DNA of 64,000 bases from Cenococcum geophilum 1.58 (taxonomy: Eukaryota; Ascomycota; Dothideomycetes; Gloniales; Gloniaceae): assembly GCA_001692895.1 (NCBI GenBank), contig KV748231.1, positions 248,001 through 312,000 of the forward strand, in the 5' to 3' direction. The position numbers were made by a program, and so were the translations under genes. The notes below the pieces were generated by a model that had not been told where the DNA came from, did not search any database, and saw only the letters and a program-made list of their open reading frames with translations. Shown here in pieces: positions 44,801 to 56,500 of the stretch. Numbering within the stretch: position 1 is the stretch's first letter; every line of letters begins with the position of its first letter.

Positions 44801-47800
44801 TACGCTCCTAGTATATAGTCTAATGCATCCGTTTTAACTACTGTCTCTAACTATAGTTAATAGATTTTAAGAACTAGTTCCTAGGTAAATAACTATTTAA
44901 TCTTCTTAAACAGTTTCTTTTATTCCTTTCCCTATACCTATAGTTTTTCCTTCTTTATTAATTTTATAAGTAGCTTAATATCCTTTAACTATTAAGCTAT
45001 AAACCTTCTGCAGTAATTACAGAACCCTAGAAATAACCTTAATTACGTTATATTTTCTAGTTCTTGCTAATTTACTATAGCCTTAATCTTTTTTAGATCT
45101 ATACTAAGTTGGCCTGGTTTAATAATAAATCTAACAAAATTGGTTTTTCTAGTGAAGAACTTGCATTTTTTAATTGCTACTAGCATCTATTCTTCTTATA
45201 GTCTCTTTAAAACCTATTTAACGTGTTCTCTATATTCTTTCTTACTTATTAAGTAGATAATAATATTATTAAGGTATACTATAATAAATTTATCCAAATA
45301 CTCTCTTAATATATTATTAATTCGTTTCTAAAACGTTGCCGGTATATTTATAAGCCTAAATTGTATAACTAATGGTTTATATAGTCCTTCCTTTAACCTA
45401 AAGGCTGCCTTCTATTTATTGCCTTTCTTAATTTTAATCTAATAGTACGCCCATCTTAGATCTATCTTTGTGAAGATTTGCGCATTACCGATTCTGTCTT
45501 AGATTTCGCTAATTAAGGGTAAAGGATACCTATCCTTTCTAGTAATGCTGTTTAACTATCTATAGTTAATATATAGCCTAAGTTTTCTATTCTTTTTTGG
45601 TATAAATAGTACTAGATATCCTGCTAATAACTGTAATAGTCTAATATATCCCTTTTAAAGATTTTCCTAGATAAACTCCTTAAGTACTTATGACTCTTTT
45701 TCTATTAACTTATAAGTTGGGTAGAACCTTAGACTTGTTCCTAGTTCTAACTCTATCTTATAGTCCTATACTATATAATCTAATAGCTTTTTACTTTCTA
45801 GTAACTATAACTTTTTACTATACTTATAGTATCTTTTTAGTATATAGCTTAATCCTTAATTAGTTTCTTTATATATCACTCTAACTTAGTACCATACTAA
45901 CTTAGTTTATTATCGCATCTTATGTCATTATATATTTTTAATATTAACCTAACTTATAACCTAATTAATCTTTAGATTATATTCCTATAACTAAGGTATT
46001 CCTAATACTGCCTTATTATTTCCTAATGGTAATATATCAAAAGATATCTTAATTTATCTCCCTTTAATAGTTATCTAAATTAGTCCTGTTTTAAGATTAA
46101 TAATGCCTCCTCCATAGGCTATCAGATCTCCTAAGATTATTACTAATAGGTAAGGGTGCTTTTTCTACCTATGTAGTATTCCTATCCTTTTAACTGCTGC
46201 TAGTAAGATATAGTTTCTTATTGCTCTACTATCTACTAATATTTTAAACTGTTAATCTTGCCATTTAACTCTTAGGTTTAGGTGTTGTCCTTAAATTTCT
46301 TTAAGGGTTTAAGGCTTTACTACTAGCTCCCTCTGGTTTTGTAGGCCTCTACTTTTCCTAACTGTTAGCTGCTTAATCCTATTATACTTAGCTTATTCTT
46401 TAGCCAATACCTAGTTTGTTTTTTGTCTTTAATATACTATAGATAGGTATTTTCTAAACATTTCTACTATTGTTATTTATCTAAGCATTCTTCCATAAGG
46501 AATCTTTTTGGTTAAAGTATTAAGTCTTCTTCCTCTTAGACTTCTGCTGGATGCTAGCTATATATATACTTGGCATTCCTGTACTGTTGTTTATCTATTA
46601 TTTAGTATATCTTTGTAGGGTATTTTTAATTTTTTTCTTTTAGATTCTTGTATATTTTGTATATTTTATCTATATATGCAATCCATGATAGCGTATAGTG
46701 TGCTGGGTGCTTTAGGTTAACTCTTAGCTTGTTTTTGTCTCTGAGTTTAAACCTTTATCGTGCTAATTTGAATATTATGACTTTATTTATAGGTACTAAG
46801 ACGCGTTTTTTGCTTCTCTAGTCCTCTAATTGTTCCTCTAGATCCTTTAATGTTATAATTAATGCTTCCTTAATATGGTTTATTACTTTTTCCGTAATTA
46901 GGTGGTTTTAGATAACTTTTTTGTTTAACTATATATAGAAATCTTCCTACTTATTATTATGTCGCTGTCTATACTACTTTTAGTATAGCTGCTGAAGTGT
47001 ATACGGCTTGTTTATAAGGAAGTATTTTCTTATTACTGCGTCGTAATAGCCCTTTATGTGTCGTTCTTTAAACCTAGTAGGAATCTCTAGATCCTCTTCT
47101 TGTTCTAGTTTGGTAAGCCACTTAGCTCTTAGTGTGCCTATTCTCGGCCTATTAGTGATTCTTTATATAGGTGCCCTGTCCCTTATACGTCCTAATATAC
47201 TAGATCTCTTATCTAGTTTCTTTTCTTACTATAAGGTAATTCTCGCTCTAAACTCCTCTATAGTTTCTCTTTTTTTATATCTTATAAGTGGATCCTTAAA
47301 GTCTTCTTACTTCTTAATCTTGGTATTAAACTTTTAATCTTTAGTTTAAACATCTTGTTTAACTAGTAAGTCTTCTAGGTCTATATATCTGTCTTTTAGT
47401 CTAACTGCTATTTATATTGTAGATTCTCTAATCTATAAAGAAGCTCCTTACCTCTTGCTTATAGGTGTCTTAATTTATACTCTAAATTCTTAATCCCTTA
47501 GATTCTTTAATCCTAAGCTTGCCTCTATTTTAAGCTTAGCTCTAGCCTTAGTCTAACTAGGCTTTACTAGTGTCCTTATCTTGTCTTAAGAGTCCTAGAT
47601 CTTACTTATCTTATCTTAAAAGTCTTATGCTGTTGGGAACACTTGTCCTAAGCTTATTTATATATTTTTAAACTGAGCCGCTGCTCTACTTTATTAGTTA
47701 TTGTCTGTTATAGGTCTCTAAGCATACCTTATCTTGTTTTGAGAATCTTAGTTATCTCTTATCTTATCTTAAGAATCTTAAGCCTTTAGCCTTTTACCTT

Positions 47801-49852
47801 TATTAAGTGGTGAGCTAGTACTAGCAGTTATCTGCTTGCTTAATTGTCTCTAGATATTGCTCCTTTTATTTTATAAAGCGATAGATGCCGTATCTAACGG
47901 TATTATAATGCCTGTTACTGAACCTTGCTCTATAGCGGTCTTAGTTTCTACTTCTATTGCGTTATTAAGGTTTAGATACCCCTAGTTAGTTCCTTTACTA
48001 TCCTTGTCGCTATTAATTAATAAGTACTCCGACTCTATTATTATTGTTACTAATCTTTATCTATATATTGCTGTAATATCTTAATCTAGCTTATAGAGTC
48101 GATCTTATTCTTTATCTAACTCTTTAGTTCTTTTAAGTCCCCTTAACTCTGGCTCTTATAGCTAATAGCTTATACTATACTTAGCGTCTTTATAAATTTG
48201 GTATATGTTGTTATAATAAAACGCAAAACTTTTAATTGAATATTCTTTTGTTCCCCGTAGTACACTATTATCCCTTTATACGTATATGTTATATACTATT
48301 AGTCTAGTTCCCTTTACTACGTAGTGGCCCTAACTACTTTTATAGTCTCTAGCGAAATAACCCTGTTTCCCGCAATTTATATAAGCTCCGTCTTTAAACT
48401 ATTGTTTTTGCTATAGAGTTCGCTTAAACGTCTTCTGCTGCTAAGATCCTTAGTTTAGCCTATGCTTTTTAGTCCTATAATTACTTAATCCTTAACCTCT
48501 AGGTTTCTATAGTTTCTTACTCTATCTTTTATGGGTTTCTTTAGTACTACTTAGGTCTATTGGCTCTGCGCCGTACTATGATTTCTAATTTAGCTTTGGT
48601 TGTTACGTGCTCTGCGTCTTATATAACTATAGGACTTTATCCTAACCCCTCTTAGCTTGTTCCCTTTAGAAGATCCTATTATTAATCTTAATCGCTTAAT
48701 CTATTAATTCCCTTAGGGTGTCCGCATCTTCTATTAGAATGATTGTGTTCTGGACTTTAGCCTTAAGTCCTTGTTTATACTGTGCTATAAGCGCCTTATT
48801 GTTCCATTTGACTTATATTATAAGTGTTTAAAACTGCGTTGTGTACTTGATTGCTGAAGTTTACTATATTAGGTTCTAAAGCTTTCTCTCTGCTGTAGTT
48901 GTTGCTTTTAGGTCCCTAAATATCTGTGTTAATTGTTCCGTGAATCCTACCTAGCTAGAAAATATAAATCGTATCTTTTAATTAGTAGTAGTTATTCCGT
49001 TAGTCTGTATTTCTGTTAAGTAGGGTTTAAACTATTTAAGTGCCCGACCCGATAGGAATAGTCCTATGTAGGCTATCTGGTCTATTATTATGGCTAACTT
49101 AGCCCCTTCTTATATGACTTTGAAATGCATTTGTGTTAGAAATCCTTTGAGCTTTAATTTTTCTCCTAAGAATCGTTTAATTAAAGGTAACTTAACCTTT
49201 GCTGCTCTGATCCCGTTAAGTCTATTCTTAAGTGTTGTATTATTTTCTGTTAATCGATCTACTATTTTTTATAATTGTCCTACTGTTATAGGTTGCTGCG
49301 AGTTAGTGTCCGCTATACTGGTGTCACCCCCTGACTTTAAAGTAGTTGCCGCTGTTGATGGCGTCGTGGTGGCTGCTTTTGGTAGTATGTTATTTGACTT
49401 ATTGAAACCGTAACTGTGGTAGTGATTGTATAATGGAGCCTTGTAGTAGGGACTATAGTAAACTTGTTATTGGGCTAGGTATATAGGTATTATAAGTAAG
49501 TTAATAACGTAATAATAACTGGTGGAGTGGTTGCCTAATAGATGAACTCTAATTGTATTCTAAGAATTACTATAAAGAAGGAACTATCTAGGTAGGGACT
49601 AAGGGTCCTTAAATACATAACTGTACTCCTATGAAATCCTCCTTATTACGTATGTTACGTATTATATATAAGGTACGTAAGTTCCCTTCGTTCCTCGTGT
49701 CCCTTACGTAGCACCTTATGTGACCCTCGGCTACTATTCCTTGTTATATAGTTCTACGGGTTCTATCCTAGACCGTGCTTATATTTAACCAACTAGCTTC
49801 TTCTAACTCTTCTCTAAGTAGTCGTAATATTGTACTTAAGGCGTCCGTAACA
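41842..49852 (-). mobile_element. Complete Ty3/Gypsy retrotransposon 1, RIP-mutated
   Basis: 8011 bp with LTRs at 41842-42262 and 49429-49852 (421 and 424 bp, same order of blocks) and the 5-bp target duplication TCTAT (41837-41841 and 49853-49857). The coding strand is minus: a gag-type domain near 49250-48300, a protease region near 46200, reverse transcriptase near 45500-44900 with the YLDD box near 45265-45280 changed to YLNN, RNase H near 44700 and integrase near 44200-43500. A purine tract (the complement of CCATCTCCCTCCTCTC, 42263-42278) adjoins the 3' LTR. Stops in every frame and the loss of the active-site Asp residues mean it is inactive. The LTR ends have also suffered CA-to-TA change. 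Confidence 0.88.
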
Positions 49853-49857
49853 TCTAT

Positions 49858-51128
49858 AATAGAAAGGCAGCTATAAATTCTGCCTTTATCTATCCTTTAT
49901 ATAGGGAGAAATTAATATTATTTATAGGGTGCTCCACGTAGTTCCTCTCTATGCTTTTACCGCTTTCTTTTAGCATCGTTTCTACTTAATATCTACCTAT
50001 CTTGCGATGTATATAGTAGATCTCCACTTATACTAGTGGCCCTATATCCTCTATTATTATTATAATGCTCTACTAGCGGGCGCTTAAGTATTATAGTAGC
50101 TTTTATATTTCCTATTCTTTCTCTACTACTTATAAATAGAGGGCTTTTTAACTTATAAGCTTAGGCGTGATACCTCTTTATAGGCCCTTGCTTCTTATAT
50201 ACGCTCTATTATCTAGTATATCTCCTTCTCTACTAGGTGGCCTTATACTATGGATGCTCTCTATATAGCAGTTGCTTCTATATATACGTCTAGTAGTAGT
50301 ACTACTACTTTACGTTCTATTATGGCATATAGTGTCTTTTAAGGCCCCTATAATTCTATAATAGCTATTATTCTAGCTATTATTATATATCTCTAGTAGT
50401 TTAGATATAAAGAAAGAATTAGAATTAGAAATAGTGTAATCCCTATATAACATACTATAGGTATTAGTATTAATTTGTTTTATAGCCCTTAATTATAATT
50501 TTATAGTACACCCTATTAGAAGGCTTAGATAACTTATTAATCTAGTTTAATAGGCCTTTATTTCTTAGGATTTATAGAAGTCTCTTATATAATATATTAT
50601 TTAAATATTCCCGCTTAGGTTTAGGCTTAGTATAGATATAATATATCCTAGGTAAGCTTACTATACCGCTTAGATACTAAAGGTAAATTAAGAAGAGGGC
50701 TAAAAGGGTTAATCTTTTCTTTCTTAAGCCTATTTATAATCTACGGTAGTAGCTTTTTTATACTTCTGCCGCTTCTTATATACGTTTTATAACTATCTTT
50801 TTTAAGAGCCTTTTTAGGGTTAGTAGTTTTCTAAAATAGAGTAGTTTTTTTTTATACCTTTTATAAGACGACTATAGTTATTACTTTAAAGTATTTAGGT
50901 AGTTTGCCTCTCTAAAGGTAGGTAGTTACGACGTTAGCGAATAGTATTACTACCGCTTTTACTATAGCTTTAATTGCCTTATTTAGCCTTAACGNTTTNC
51001 TNGTAGGGAGCTTTTATATAGTGTCCTTTATTTCTTTTACTAATATTATATAACTTATATTAATAGGTAAGGGGTAGAATTAGCTACTAATATTCTATAG
51101 GTCTGTTTAGCCCGCGCCTAAAAAGAAC
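49858..51128 (-). repeat. Repeat DNA including another family X copy
   Basis: About 49985-50400 matches family X in minus orientation (ACTAGGTGGCC and GTAGTAGTACTAC-type blocks). The rest (50400-51128) resembles a decayed retroelement but no domain is clear. Ns occur at about 50995-51002. Confidence 0.5.
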
Positions 51129-51603
51129 CTGTCTGTACGAGTAGAGGGTATAAATAGTGTTATTAGATAAATGGCGTAGAGCGTATGCGGTAGGGCCGCA
51201 TGGCGTATGCGGTAGGGGCCGTATGGCGTAGCGTAGGTCACCTAACTACCTACGGCCCAATAGATAGCCCGACCTTTACTACCCCTTTCTTTCTCTTTTA
51301 GTAGACAAGATAGAACACAAATAAACCAAGAACTAGAACTAATTGCAATTGCAGTATCCGGGTGATACCAACACTAATCAGTGTTAGTATCACCCGGATA
51401 CTACAATTGCAATTAGTTCTAGTTCTTGGTTTATTTGTGTTCTATCTTGTCTACTAAAAGAGAAAGAAAGGGGTAGTAAAGGTCGGGCTATCTATTGGGC
51501 CGTAGGTAGTTAGGTGACCTACGCTACGCCATACGGCCCTACCGTATACGCTCTGCGCCATTTATCTAATAACACTATTTATACCCTCTACTCGTATAGA
51601 CAG
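51129..51603. repeat. 475-bp near-perfect palindrome
   Basis: Left arm 51129-51375 (247 bp) and right arm 51380-51603 (224 bp) are reverse complements around a 4-base loop (AATC, 51376-51379). The only large difference is an extra 23-bp block in the left arm, a local duplication of GGCGTATGCGGTAGGG-type sequence near 51180-51225. The few single-base differences are mostly C/T or G/A. Arm sequence is GC-richer than the flanks. No coding frame. Confidence 0.93.
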
Positions 51604-51766
51604 AACCTCTACTAATATTTTAATATTTTCCTTATTATTATTTATATACTAGTCCTATTCTATCTAGTAAAGTATAAATAGGTAAAAGTCCCCTAGCGTC
51701 TCTTTAGCAGCTCGCCTATTTTACTTTAATATATACTAGAATCCCTTATTATATAGTTTAGTAGGG
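51604..51766. repeat. AT-rich spacer
   Basis: Short AT-rich spacer between the palindrome and a solo LTR; nothing recognised. Confidence 0.4.
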
Positions 51767-51771
51767 TTTAA

Positions 51772-52197
51772 TATTACGGACGCTTTAAGTACGATGTTAT
51801 GACTACTTGGAGAAGAGACGAAAGAAGCTAGTTAGTTAATTTAGGCATGGTTTAGGATGGAGCCGATAGAACTATGTGACGAGGAATAGTAGCCGAGGTC
51901 ACATAATGCGATCTATGTAATCTGTATAATCTATATAATCCGCAACAGAGTAGATAGAATACACGTATATTACGTACAAGAAGGATTTTATAGGAGTACG
52001 GTTGTGTATTTAAGGACCCTTAGTCCCTATCTAGATAGTTCCTTCCTTATAGTAATTCTTAGAATATAATTAGAGTTAATCTGTTAGGCAACCACTCCAC
52101 CAGTTATTATTACGTTGTTAACTTTTATACTTACATTTCCTATATACCTAGCCTATTAACGAGCCTATCGTAGTTCCTGCTATAAGGTTCCGTTACA
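51772..52197 (+). mobile_element. Solo LTR of Gypsy retrotransposon 1 family
   Basis: 426 bp, reverse complement of the LTRs at 41842-42262 and 49429-49852, starting TATTACGGACGC and ending TCCGTTACA. It is flanked by the 5-bp duplication TTTAA (51767-51771 and 52198-52202), so it is a complete solo LTR, left by recombination between two LTRs. Since the full element has its genes on the minus strand, this one was inserted in the opposite direction. Confidence 0.9.
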
Positions 52198-52202
52198 TTT
52201 AA

Positions 52203-53563
52203 GGTAATTTCTTTTAGAAATTAGCGCTAGCTATTTCTACCCTCCTTTTATATTATCTTCTTAGGCCTATTCTTTAGGGCCTTATAGCTCTATTAGTAGT
52301 AGGCTTTATTTATTACGCTATACTATTACCTTACCCTTTTTACGCCTATAAGTAGTTAGGCCGTTTCTAGTAACTATTTACGGTAGGCGTTATTTTCTAG
52401 GCTAGGACTTTAGGTAATATTCTTTTAAGTAGTTACTTATAATCCTTTAGATATTCTCTAGTAATACCTAAGGTATAGCTACTAGCCTATTAGTAACTTC
52501 CTAGGTATACTTTTTAAGTTAAATTTCCTTAGTAACGTATCTTTAGCAGGTTTGTTACGCTAATATAGCAATATTAAGCGTTATCCGTACAGGTATATAG
52601 TCTAAGATAATTACTAGCTTAATCTACTTTATAAGGAAAGAAGGGTAAGTAGTAACCTAGTCTTAATAGTAAATATCTAAGGCTATAAAGTAAAATTAGA
52701 AGCTACCCTTAAGGTCCTAGGGGTTTAGGTAGACTCTAGGTTAAACTAGAATAAGTAATATTATATAGACTACTTATAAGGAGGAGTAGTACTTTTAGCA
52801 GTATTAATAAATAACTACCTTAATATAAGGACCTCTTTTAAATATATACGCCTACTATATATAGTAGTAGTAAGGCTAATAATGCTATACGGCTCCTAAA
52901 TCTAGGGCTTAGGACTAGGCGGTTAAAGGTACTAGTAAAAGCTTACTAGCGCTACTAGCTAAGCTATAAAACTAGTGCCTATATAGAACTATAGGGGCCT
53001 TATAGAAGAATACTACGCGCTATATTAAACGCGAAGTAGTAGTTCTACTATTAGACTTATATAGTAACTTAACTACTATATAGAGAGTAGTTTATAAGTA
53101 TAAGGCTACCTAGTAGAAGAAATATATACTAAATACTAAAACGTATATAAGGAACGAGATATATATAAGAAGCGATAGCCCCTTAAAGAGGTAATATGCC
53201 TAAATATACTAGCTAGGAAGCCTTTACCTATAAATAAATGAGAGAAAAGGAAATAAGGAATAATTATCTTATTAGATAAAGACCTAGCGTTATACTAGTA
53301 GAGTATTATAATGGTAATAGAGGATAGGAGGTTACTAATATAGATAGAGATTTACTATACTAATTATAAGATAGGTAGATCTTAAATAGAAGTAATAATA
53401 GAAGGAGGTAGTAAAAATATAAGACGTAGCTATATAGAATACCTGTCTATATAAGTTCGCACGAGAATTTATAGACGTAATTACGTNAGCTAAGCNAGCT
53501 CAGGAAACCCCTTAAATTCCTCCTATTTATATANAATTAAAAGAAAAAGTCACCACTATTTAA
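52203..53563 (+). repeat. Uninterrupted copy of repeat family X
   Basis: About 52560-53480 aligns in one run with the pieces at 41110-40940 and 35357-34690 taken on the minus strand; at the LINE insertion point it reads straight through (about 52745-52785). It thus serves as an empty-site control for the LINE. 52203-52560 is AT-rich and unassigned. Ns occur at 53487-53534. Confidence 0.7.
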
Positions 53564-53568
53564 AAGAG

Positions 53569-56500
53569 TGTTATGGCTTAAACAAATGCCTCTAAACCGA
53601 AGCTTAAACGAATGCTATATTACGAAGATACTAAGCTAAAGAGAAGGAAAAGGGGTCGCTAGGACCGATGTAAACAAATATATAGGGTGAGCCGCTAAGG
53701 CGCTAGCTTTGGGCGGGCCAATTGCAGGTCGGCAGAATATGGCAGAATTTGGCAGGTAATGTGCGATAGCGCCGTTATATCACCCCCCTCTTTGAAGAAA
53801 GCCTGCCCTTAGGCTTAGTTAGAAATAGGGTAGCACTAGGCTTATAAATGTGGGATTATAAAATATAAGATAAGGAGATAAAGGGGACAAGAGTACGTCT
53901 AGACTAAGTATAAAGGGCGATTATAGGCTAAGTGGAAGCACTAGGCTAGAAAGAGTAGCCGTTAAAAGTCTTAGCACGGATCTAACTAATTAGATAACTT
54001 TAACCGGCGGTTAAAGTTCCTAGATATCTAATATTTTACGGTACTGGCAGAAAACGGCAGAATATGGTAGAATTTGGTAGATAGCTGTATTAGGGCTTTA
54101 GGGCGTTTTTATCCCTATATTCTTCTAGTAACTTATTATCTTTATTATACTAGTATTCTATCTATTTATCTAGGTACTTTAGGGGCCCAGGCGTATTAGG
54201 GTATTAGTTATAAAATTCTTTAAGCTTTTAGGGGCAGCCTATAAAGTTCCACGTAGGGTACTAAGTTAGGTTAGGATTGTAGCCCTTCTATTAGATACGG
54301 TATTTTAGCGTTCCCCATACTATCTTACAGGCTAGTATTTTATTAACCTCCTATTTACTGTCACCGTTTACTTAAACTAGTAGGGAAGGCTCGTTCTTTT
54401 ATCTAGGTAATAGGTCGTTTATAGCTTTCCGTAACTTATCTGGCAAAAAGATAGAGTAAACCCTAATTAAATCTAAAAGCTTTATCTTATATAAGTTACC
54501 TATCTTCTTAAGAACCTTATATGGTCCTGCTATCTAGTAGTCCAGCTTATAGCTGGGTCGTTCGGTCTTCTAATTCCTTATTATAACCTAGATTATATTG
54601 CTAGGGGTAAAATTAGGCTCTTAACGGTGTTTATTCGCCTACTGTTCTATTAACCTTTAAGCTTTTTTTAGGTTCTTATAGGCTACCGTCTAAGCCTCCT
54701 CTAATTATTTAGCGTACTATTAGGCCTTAGTATAGGATAGCTTCTCTTATATAGTCTAGGGTTCTTCTGGCCTTTTTTAGTTAAAGCTTATACGGGGTAA
54801 GTATCCTATTTCTAGCTAAATTAGGGCAAACCCTATAAAGTTATGGGGTAAGGTTACTTGCGCATAGTTTATTAAGGGTAGTAGTTTAAACTAGTTATCC
54901 TAGAAATAGTTAACGAGGGGCCTAAGCCTCTAGTCTAGGTACTAATTTATAATCTCTATCTAACCGTCTATCTGGGGGTAATAAGCCGTAGAAAGCTTTA
55001 GCTTAATACCTAGGATTTAGGTAAACTTATTCCAGAAGGCTAATATAAACTATAGCTTATAATTAGACATAATAGTATCTGGTAGTCTATAGATTTAGTA
55101 GACGTAATAAATATATAGCTAGGCTACTTCTTTAGCATTAATGTTCTTATAATAGGGAATTAAGAACGGGCGTTTACTAAAGCGGTTAACTATAACTATA
55201 ACTATATCGTATCTGTTACGGTCCCTAGGTAGTTTATAAAAGTCTATAAAGATATACTACTAAGGGCGCTCTAGTATTAGGAGTAGCTTAAGTAGTCCTA
55301 GGGTCTTATCCCGTAGGATTATAGCTCTCTAACAGTCTTTACAGTTCCGTATATATTAATTAATATCCGCAACTATTCTTAGCCAGTAGTAGTAGTAGTT
55401 AATAATTTTATGGGTCTTGTTCTTGCTAGGGTATACTATAGAGACTTAGTAATAAGCTTCGCGGATTAGTTTGGTTTATAGATTATTAACGTTAAGGACT
55501 ATAAGCCGCTTCTAGTATAGGAGTAATCCTTCCTCCGTCTTAAAATTGGGGTCTCTTTTTACGGCTTATTTACAAAGGGCCCTTAGGGCATTAGCCGTGC
55601 GGTTTACAGTTAGGAGGCGGTTAATTAGCCCTATTAGCTTATCTAAGGACTCCTCTATTAGTGCTAGCTCGTTTTACTAAAAGTCTAGCTCCTTAAAGAT
55701 CTGTAGGTCGAGCTGTTCTAGATAGAGGAGGGCGCGTGTCTAATATTAGGTCTTTAGCTTATCCTAGGGTCCTATATCTTATTCTCTTTAGGTTAGGGTA
55801 TTAGCCTTAGAGTTTTACTTACTAGAACGATATATAATCGTAAAAAAGAATTAGAAGAGTATTTTGGCCCACTAAGCCTATTATTTAGTAAGCTGCTTTA
55901 TAGTTATAAAGTACTCTAGGGCTTTATAATCTGTATATATCTTAATCCGGGAATTTATACCTTTAAGCTCTACGCGCTATTAGGAGAGTAATTAAATAAT
56001 AACTAGCATTTCTTTATTATATACTTTATAGTTATACTTAGCTAGGTCTATTATCTTTAAGAAGAAAGCTATAGGGTACTATTTACTATTTAGATATAAC
56101 TATAATAGGATTTCCACTACGACCCCATTAGAGGCGTCTATTTTTAGCATTAATTTAAGGTCTGGGTTATAGTAATAAAGGATTAGGAAAGAGATAAGCC
56201 AATCCTTTATCTCTTTAAAGGCTTCTATATAGCTATTATTAAAGATAAAAGGCGTATCCTTCCTAGTTAGTTATATAAGAGGTTTTACCGCAATTCTGTA
56301 GTTATAGATAAACCAGCAATAGAAGTTGCAAAAGCTAAGGAAGGACTAGATTCCTTTTACTATATAAGGGGGCTTCTAGTTATAAATTACCTCTACCTTT
56401 TTAGGGTTAATTTTAATTCCTTCTATAGTTATAATAAACCTAAGGTATTTTATACGTTTTACCCTAAACTCGCATTTCTTAATATTAACTTATAAGCCCG

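Noticed and set aside
47056..47337. 93-codon plus-strand frame and similar frames in the repeat desert
   Set aside because: They lie antisense to RIP-mutated Gypsy or LINE coding regions and are biased in composition.
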